A DNA stretch of 64,000 nt from Zychaea mexicana (taxonomy: Eukaryota; Mucoromycota; Mucoromycetes; Mucorales; Lichtheimiaceae). The stretch covers positions 434,001 to 498,000 of the forward strand of contig NW_026516679.1 of the NCBI RefSeq assembly GCF_025766255.1, given 5' to 3'. Position 1 is the first letter of the stretch; every line of letters starts with the position of its first letter. The position numbers and the translations under genes are program-made. Shown in pieces: positions 57,273-64,000 of the stretch. Below the pieces are notes generated by a model. That model was not told the origin of the DNA and ran no database searches. It saw nothing but the letters and a program-made list of their open reading frames with translations.

Positions 57273-59397
57273 TGGATCGATTCAGGAGCGCAGTCAAGGA
57301 GCGCCTCGGCCGATCGTCTTCCGCCAAAAAACCTGATCTGGAAGTTCGCGAAGAAAAAGCGAGCTACCCTGAATGGGCCAAGAAGCTTGGACGAGTTTCT
57401 TTTCTGATCTGGAACAGATTCCTGTGGCAGCCGTTTCGCTATATTTGGAACTTCTTGAACCGATGGACCAACTTGACGTTTTGGATCTTTACGGGTATCT
57501 TTATCGGTATTCTTGTCGGCTATTTCCAGCCAGAGTTCTCGCAAGAGATTGAGCCACTTGGCACAGCCTTTATTCGAATGATCAAGATCATTGTTGCCCC
57601 CTTGATCTTCTCCACTTTGGTGCTCGGTATTGCAGGTACATACGTACGGGAAAAGGTGTTAGTGTCGAGAGTGGAAAAAGCCAGCATACGCCCACCTACA
57701 TACATACATAAATAGCCTGCTTACACCTTGTTTTTTTTTCTTTTCTTCTGCTGCTGCTTGATGTTGATTCAGGGCATAGTGAGGATATCTCCACTGTCGG
57801 TAAACTTGCTATCAAGACCATCGTTGTAAGTCCGAGAATTCTTTAGGATCGATGCTATGCAGAATCAAAGGGAGAGAGAAAGAGAGAGAGCTGCAGTAGA
57901 ATACGGCATACTTACGCGCCACACCGCTGATAATAGTACTTTGAAATCGTCACGACCTTTGCTCTGGCGGTGGGTTTGATCATGGCCAATCTAGTCAAGC
58001 CTGGTGAGGGTGTGATTTTGCCAGGCGAGCAAGACAACGCGGATGCCAGCGACCTTGCAAGCAGGAGCGGCGAAATCACCTGGTATGGCGAAATGTTCAT
58101 GATCATCCCTGAAAACTTCTTTATCGCTGCCGCCGAAGACCAGATTCTCGGTATCGTGTTCTGCGCGGCCATGTTTGCTTGCGCAGCCATCAAGGCCGAT
58201 AAAAAGTCACGCGATGTGATGCTCATGATCTGCGAGTCCCTCTCTCAGGTATGTATGTGCGTGTGCACACTTTTTCATTTCTTGCTTCTTGCCTAATCCG
58301 AAATTTCTGGGTCATTTTAGGTTATTTTCAAAATGGTGGGTCTTATCATGAACTGTAAGTAGTAGCACTGCGGCACAACCCCCCCCCACCCAACAAAAAC
58401 ATCCCCCCCCCCTCTTTTGAGAAACGAATGGACCCTAACAACAGTGGTTGCAGATGCTCCTATCGGTATCGGTGCCTCTTTGGCTGCTACTGTCGGTGCA
58501 AACGGTATTGGCGTCCTTGCCAATCTCGGCAAGCTTATCGGTGCATTGTATGCCTCGCTCGTCATCTTTTTATTGCTCATCTTGTTCCCTGTCATCCTTC
58601 TTTGCCGCGTGCCCATGCTTGGCTTCTTCCGTAGCATTGCCCAGCCCTGGCTCATTGCCTTCAGTACCTCATCCAGTGAATCCGCGTTGCCCAAGGCTAT
58701 GGAGAAAATGCGTGAATTTGGATGTCCCAATTCGCTAGTGTCATTTGTCATTCCGACGTAAGTCATTTAAATGATTCCCGTTTTATAAAAATTATGATGG
58801 CTAATAAATAACCCTTCTTTTCTTTTATCAAGTGGTTATTCATTCAACTTGGATGGTACAACACTCCATCTCGCATTGGCCAGTATTTTCTGTGCGCAAG
58901 CAGGTGGCATGAGCTTGCCTGTTGCTACTCAACTGTCGATTATGGGTACACTTATGCTGTCATCCAAGGGTGTTGCCGCCGTGCCACGTGCCTCGCTGAT
59001 CGTGTTGGCTGGTACTGTCGCTCAATACGGCCTTCCCATTGGAGCTGTCACGGTGATTATGGGTGTTGACGCTATCATGGACATGGGCAGAACCTCGATC
59101 AATGTCATGGGCAACTGTCTTGCGTGCTGCGTCATGGCGCGTCTCGAGGGTTCGTTCCGCGGCAGTGAATGGAAAATTGAAGAAGAGGCTCGTCGACACA
59201 AGGCTCTCCAGGACCAAGACCCTGACAAGGTTGTCCCGACCACGGAAGAAGATTCAGCGAGTGAAAAGGCCGTGCATTCCAACGACGTTCCTACCGAAAT
59301 CATGATCCATGACAACAACAAGTCGTCACGCAGCCTAGAATCGTACAACAATAACAACAATTCCCCTTCCACAACAAGCAGCCACGAGCGCAAATAA
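57272..59397 (+). CDS. SLC1/DAACS-type carboxylate or amino-acid symporter
   Basis: A multi-exon membrane transporter of the dicarboxylate/amino-acid:cation symporter family (glutamate, aspartate or C4-dicarboxylates with Na+ or H+). The N-terminus (about 75 residues) is hydrophilic, then helix 1 is WIFTGIFIGILVGYF. Family landmarks follow: FIRMIKIIVAPLIFSTLVLGIAG; the serine-rich hairpin 1 FSTSSSESALPKAMEKM; FVIPTGYSFNLDGTTLHLALASIF (the NMDGT-like motif); and VDAIMDMGRTSINVMGN in helix 8, where the Arg and Asn help bind substrate. An insertion between helices 3 and 4 (PGEQDNADASD) precedes PENFFIAAAEDQILGIVFCA. The tail is charged and Asn/Ser-rich, ending at 59397. Introns at about 57635-57773, 57825-57940, 58249-58320, 58353-58453 and 58757-58833 all look canonical. 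Substrate and membrane are inferred. Confidence 0.9.
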
Positions 59398-59955
59398 TCC
59401 AGCATCGTCTTTGGTAGTAGAGTAGCAGCTATCATTACTTATTCAGTCGTTATCCCTTCCTCTCAAGTGTACAGTATTACATACCTTCTATATCCCATTT
59501 TCCTACAATCTACTTATAACTGCAACTATTCCCCTCATGTATGATATGTGATGTATCCCTACCCAGAAATAAAATCTTGTACGATAATAACATTCCCTTA
59601 CTCTTTTTACAAGCAGCTACATACTAAGCCCGGTGCAACTTTGGTTCGTGGAACAAGTTTAAATGAGAAAAAAAGTGCCAGTTCGATTGATGCAGGCTTA
59701 TAATAGAACGTGTGGAATATACATGGGAGGTGTCGTAGAGGGGGTGGGGCTTAGGTAACAAAAAAGAAGAATCAATAGCAAAGAGAGAAAAAAGAGAAAA
59801 ACTGGTAGAATATATACAAAAAATAAAAAAAAAAGGATGGGATGGGTTATTTGCATGTGTGGGATGCGTGACAGAGGAATGAATGGGGTATGCATGCGTT
59901 GTACAGAGTATGAGTTAGGAGGGCCTTGGTGGTGGTGGTGGTGGCGTCTTGCTGT
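59398..59955. other. Intergenic region between convergent genes
   Basis: About 560 bp between the symporter stop and the Ptc7 stop. AATAAA at 59568-59573 is a plausible poly(A) signal for the symporter. Purine-rich on the plus strand in the second half. No gene seen. Confidence 0.5.
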
Positions 59956-61568
59956 TCATGGTAACGGTGGCGGTGAATGCTCGCGTGGTCGGTCATCACG
60001 GTTTACTACCGCGACAAGGACACTTATGTCGTCTGCTTTGCCGCCCTAGAAGAGGAGGAGATTGTTTTTCAACAGCGAGCTCACTAAACGTTTTCGTTCC
60101 ATCCTTCCACCGCATATTTAAAAAAAGAGAGAAAACTCACCTGATAGTACATGCCTTCGTGCATTGCTCTGCACTGGAAAGGCGAGGAAGGATTACTTGT
60201 ATCTTCACTCACGAGTCTGGCACGTAGTGCAAGCGCATCTGAAATCAGCTGGGGTACCGACGCCGCGCTATTGTTACCAACAGCACCTGCGTCTCCGCCA
60301 GTGGTCACATCCTTCTTCTTGTTGTTGTTGTTCTCATTCTCTTGTATACAGCTCTGTACTTCTTCCAGTATCTCATCGTCAAAAAGGTTGTCAAATAATC
60401 CATCCGAAGCCACAATCACAATATCTCCTTCTTCTATTTTGATAGAGAATTGCTTTTAAGAAAGGATTAGCAATTGTTTTATCTTTGTGTTGAAAGCACT
60501 ATGAGAACATTCTTTTACCTGTGCATCTGAAGGATAGTCGAAAGAAGCGGTGCCGAGTTGATAGGGAAAGTTAAATGAATGTTGCTGCTCTTCGGATCGG
60601 AAGACAAAGTCGTCCTTCCGAATGATCGATACGCCACAATCCCCCAGATTTGCAACGCGAAGCTCGTCTTGGCATAGCATCACTATACACGCCGTTGTTG
60701 ACCCCACAAAGTTCTGCTTTAATCCGTTAGAACCCACGGTTTCTCTCCCTTTCCACGTCTTACTTTTATTTCCGCACCCTCGTCTCTCTTCAAATCTTCC
60801 AGGAAAATTCAAGATGAAAATGTGTAACAATGGCTAAAAAACTACTTGCCTCATTCTGAGCATCCAATGAGGTTAAATGGTATGCGTTCTCCAGCACCAT
60901 GACTGGATCGGGCTGGTCCTGTTGGACGTGCGACGGTCGCTTATTGTTGTCGATACGGTCCAATTCCAACTGAGCATAATGCATCAGCTTCCGTGCATAC
61001 AAGGCCGGGTTGGCGCCTTAAAAGATGCATCCAATCAATCAAGCAAGGCAAAGTTTAATTACAGAATTAATCACCTGTTTTTTTAATATCGGTCTGTCTC
61101 TCCCCACTCCTCTTTTTTTTATGTGAACCTACCAGCATGCTTCCGCCATCCACCGACGCCGTCGGCTACCCCTAAGGCATCATGGCGTTTAAAATACGCA
61201 TCATCCCCGATCTGTATACTGGAATAAATAGCATCCTCCTGCGGAGACGTTGTCGGCTTCTTGTCACTTTTTGCATACCCTGCTGCTCCATGCTTGAGTG
61301 TAAAGTAGGGTGGTTGCGATGCCAGTGCAGGATCGAAAAAGTCAATGACGTTGAGATTGGACCGTGCGGCCAGTTTTTCTTGCTGTGAGATCACTGCCGC
61401 GGAACGTCGGCATTGTCTTGCTGTATGAAATAGTGCGGTACTTGTAGCAGCAGCAGCACCAGTTTTTACTATTGGAATAGTAGCAGTTGTGTACGACCAT
61501 TGTCGGAACGTTGCAGTCGTCCCCTTTGTGGCGATCGATCGGCATAGTGTGGCATGGTACCAGAACAT
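59956..61568 (-). CDS. PTC7: Mitochondrial PP2C phosphatase Ptc7/PPTC7
   Basis: A Mg/Mn-dependent serine/threonine phosphatase of the Ptc7 branch, which in yeast and mammals works in mitochondria, affecting coenzyme Q synthesis and mitochondrial turnover. The start is ATG 61566-61568. The first about 40 residues are rich in Arg, Ser, Thr and Ala without acids, a good mitochondrial presequence. PP2C motifs are in order: FKRHDALGVADGVGGWRKHAG (metal Asp-Gly), NFVGSTTACIVMLC, LRVANLGDCGVSIIRK, FDYPSDAQ, IVIVASDGLFDNLFDDEI (metal Asp), and finally GGKADDISVLVAVV. There are at least five exons. The last exon begins at an acceptor CTAG and ends HSPPPLP with TGA at 59958-59956. Asn/Lys-rich insertion ENNNNKKK near 60330. 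Confidence 0.92.
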
Positions 61569-62031
61569 TTAAGACTTGTGGGTAAGAGTAAAGCAGAATA
61601 AAGAAAAGGTACAAGTCAACAGAGAATGCGTATATATTGGAAAAAAAAAAAAGAGACGGCTCTGAAGAGTGGAAGAAATAAAGTAAAAGAGAAGGGCGAG
61701 GGAGGAGAGGAAAAAAAAAAAAAGGAGGTGGGAAGACGACGGGAAAAGCTACAGAGATTTGCTGTTGCTGCATTAGGGGCACTGACCGCGGAGGAGGACG
61801 GTGTTCGCTATCAATGCCGTTTATGGTGCTTGGCCGCCCCAACCAATGAACGAGTATCTTTCCACACGCTCCAAAGTATAACGCACGCAGGGTATTATTA
61901 TATCGCAGCATTAAAAATAGCGCATCTTGGGAGATATGTATACTGTTTTTTTTATTATTTACTCTTTTATCTTTTGACATATGCCAAGACGCTTGACTGA
62001 GAGTCACTATATTACTAACTACTGATCTTGT
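61569..62031. other. Intergenic region, Ptc7 promoter and perilipin 3' end
   Basis: About 460 bp with two long A tracts on the plus strand (61641-61652 and 61711-61722). Overlapping ORFs here are driven by these tracts. No gene seen. Confidence 0.45.
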
Positions 62032-63270
62032 TTACGACGATGCATGGATACCGAGCGAATTCAACTGGCCTTTGATCTCACCCACCACTTTGCCCTTGGA
62101 CATGGCCGCATAGTACTTGATTTGCTCCTGGATCCCGTCAATGGAAGTGTGCAACGCAGGCAAGATGCAGCCCTGTGTGATCAATACCACGCGAGCAGCC
62201 TTTTGCATCGGTGACAAGTCCTCCTTGACCGTTTCGCTTCTGACAGCGTCATAAAACTCCACGAGCTGACCCATCTTTGCCTGGATGATCGGTGGGATAG
62301 GCACCGTCTTTGCATAGGCCGAGGCTGTGTCGAGTTTGGTCACGAGTTCTGTGGTCAGTTCCAAGATACGGTGGTTGCATTCGGCTTGCGTAGATTCGTA
62401 ACTGCCCTTGATCTGACTTTTCACTTGGCTAGCCACACAGGCCGTCCAGCCTCGCAAGCTGTCGTTGATTCGGGCAATGTGGTGTGCCGTTTCTTGCAAC
62501 AAGGCCTTGGTTTCAGATAGATGCGTCAACTCATCCTTGTCTCCGTCGTGTTGTTGTTGTTGTTGTTGTTGCTGCTGCTGCTGAGACCATAACAGTCGAT
62601 CGACAAGACTGACAGCATGGTGGACAGGCGCTTTGACAGTGGTAAGCAGACAGTCGCGTACATGGTTGGACGATCGTTTCACGCTGTCGACGATCTGGTC
62701 GGTGGGTTGGTACACGGCCGGGAAGCGTTGTTCGAGCACGTCCAGCGAAAGACAGCCGAGTGCGCCAGCTTTTTCAAAGTAGGCTTGTGCATACGGTAAC
62801 GATCCAGCCTGTGTGGATGCTTTGCTCCAGGTTGTCTCTGCTTGTTTTAATGCGTAGCGGCCGAGTGGGTATTGTTGGACTTTACCGACGCTGTCTTGGA
62901 CAATGGGGATGGATGCAAAGCGGTGCCAGAAGCTGCCTTCATCTTCTTCTTCTTCTTCTGCAGCTGCTACTGCTGTTGTTGGATGTTGTTGCTGTTGGTG
63001 CTCGGGTTCTGGTTGTGGTGAAGGCATCGTTGTTGGCTCCTTTTCTTCTTTTTGGTCGAGGACGGTTGGCTTGTCTGGTTCATGCCGACCCATACTTTCT
63101 TCCTGTGGCGGCTCTTCAGCTGCGGTGGACTCGCCTTCATCGTCCTCGTCGTGGTGTTGCTGAATATAGGCCTCTGCTTCTGGATCAGCAGGCCGTTCTG
63201 TGGATGGAGCTTCGACTTGTCTGTTCAAGGTGCCGTAGGGGTTTTCGTCGGATGCGTCGGTGTCAGCCAT
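62032..63270 (-). CDS. Perilipin-like lipid-droplet protein
   Basis: A single-exon gene of 412 codons. The N-terminal about 125 residues are acidic and Gln/Pro-rich (low complexity). A perilipin-type domain follows: FWHRFASIPIVQDSVGKVQQ, PLGRYALKQAETTWSK, LPYAQAYFEKAGALGCLSLDVLEQRFPAVYQPT. It continues with amphipathic 11-mer-like helices (QIVDSVKRSSNHVRDCLLTTVKAP split by a poly-Gln run) and a C-terminal helical bundle. Fungal perilipins (Mpl1/Cap20, Pet10) coat lipid droplets and control triacylglycerol storage, consistent with oleaginous Mucoromycota. The start at ATG 63268-63270 (MADTDASDENPYG) is the only suitable one. The poly-Gln (about 12 residues, CAG/CAA mix, near 62549-62585) is likely length-variable. 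Sure of the family at moderate level because these proteins diverge quickly. Confidence 0.75.
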   Translation of the reverse strand: MADTDASDENPYGTLNRQVEAPSTERPADPEAEAYIQQHHDEDDEGESTAAEEPPQEESMGRHEPDKPTVLDQKEEKEPTTMPSPQPEPEHQQQQHPTTAVAAAEEEEEDEGSFWHRFASIPIVQDSVGKVQQYPLGRYALKQAETTWSKASTQAGSLPYAQAYFEKAGALGCLSLDVLEQRFPAVYQPTDQIVDSVKRSSNHVRDCLLTTVKAPVHHAVSLVDRLLWSQQQQQQQQQQQHDGDKDELTHLSETKALLQETAHHIARINDSLRGWTACVASQVKSQIKGSYESTQAECNHRILELTTELVTKLDTASAYAKTVPIPPIIQAKMGQLVEFYDAVRSETVKEDLSPMQKAARVVLITQGCILPALHTSIDGIQEQIKYYAAMSKGKVVGEIKGQLNSLGIHASS

Positions 63271-64000
63271 GGGTATTTCGGTTATATTAAAAAAAAAAGA
63301 AAATAAACGGAAGAGAGGGAGGTTATCAGTTATTTTTTCCCCAATTTTTTCCCAAATAAAATGTTTCTCCTGACTTGCAACAGCCTTTCTTTTTTTCTAT
63401 TATACGTTCGCGTCGACAAAGGAGGACAGTCTAAATGCTGTCACACTGGGTTAATGCTCTTTTCACCAATTCTACATATTATCCTCTATCCGGCGCATAT
63501 GCTAACTACACTAACAATACTGCTTTTCTACTACTGTCATTCTTGTTGACGGGCTGTTTCTGTAGACATCAAGTCCTTTATTATATGAATCACACATGCT
63601 GAGATGATTTACCCGTATGTCTGACGCAAATACATATTCACATGCAACATGTGAGAGAGAGAGAGAGAGATAGAGCTTTCACGTTTCAAAGTTGTCTATG
63701 TTTTGTTTCAAGGTTCTTCTTCTTCTGCCTTCTTGAAAAGAGTGGTGATCCTCTTGTTCCTGCGTTCAAGAACATCTCGGAAATAAGATATGAACGATGG
63801 AATGTTTCACATTATACTATGCCGTTATCTTGAGAGAAATGTTACATCACCGTTGCGTTACTGATGCTGTACTGTACTATCTCTCCAGGAGCAGATGTAG
63901 TGTCCGTCGTGCGCGCGTGTCTGTGTGTGATATATCATTTTTTTATTATGTAGAGTAAAAATCGAGTTTACCTGAATGTGGCTGGTTTTAATTTTTCCAT
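63271..64000. other. Right-hand end of window, no gene seen
   Basis: Perilipin promoter side and beyond. A (GA)n tract lies at 63652-63670. ORFs of about 60 codons have no features. A gene may begin past the window edge. Confidence 0.45.
63652..63670. repeat. (GA)n microsatellite
   Basis: About nine GA units upstream of the perilipin gene. Confidence 0.7.

Overview
The window is nuclear DNA from a fungus. I infer an early-diverging filamentous fungus of the Mucoromycota, most likely Mucorales. The evidence is: many short GT-AG introns (about 50-110 bp) in compact genes; a trifunctional TrpG-TrpC-TrpF protein in one reading frame; and genes uncommon in Ascomycota and Basidiomycota (a MYSM1-like histone deubiquitinase, a three-repeat paladin, an SLC1-type carboxylate symporter, an MFSD1-like transporter). 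Mucorales-style mobile DNA is also present. I do not assign a species.

Left part (1-23.8 kb), conserved genes: a secreted GDSL phospholipase B-like lipase (+); a Far11/STRIP subunit of STRIPAK (-); an MFSD1-like MFS transporter (-); the trifunctional tryptophan enzyme TRP1 (-); a forkhead transcription factor (+); a SANT plus JAMM (MYSM1-like) deubiquitinase (-); a TPA1/OGFOD1 prolyl hydroxylase (+); and a leucine-rich-repeat gene broken by two frameshifts (+).

Centre (23.9-37.4 kb), a mobile-element island: (i) a 5.17-kb unit bounded by TA plus terminal inverted repeats. Its arms are two near-identical, head-to-head copies of a frameshifted DD34E Tc1/mariner-type transposase. They enclose an intact five-exon gene whose product has a serine-recombinase-like YARKS motif. 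(ii) A 5'-truncated Ty3/gypsy relic: an integrase chromodomain followed by one LTR. (iii) A long, multi-exon, broken gene with a TnpB/Fanzor-type RuvC and zinc-ribbon C-terminus.

Right part (37.4-64 kb), conserved genes again: a sugar nucleotidyltransferase with a 7-nt first exon (-); profilin whose stop codon lies alone in the last exon (-); a gene-poor 3.8 kb; a Ste20/GCK-type kinase (-) divergent from a paladin-type triple phosphatase (+); a gene-poor 3.9 kb; an SLC1-type dicarboxylate/amino-acid symporter (+); a mitochondrial PP2C phosphatase Ptc7 (-); and a perilipin-like lipid-droplet protein (-).

The cellular genes are housekeeping or signalling and do not form a cluster. Two may share a signalling field (STRIP/Far11 and a GCK-type kinase), but they lie 37 kb apart. 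The candidates for something undescribed are the recombinase-bearing inverted-repeat element and the Fanzor-like gene. No searches were run. All family calls come from motifs read by eye, and exon joins were made by eye at GT-AG sites.
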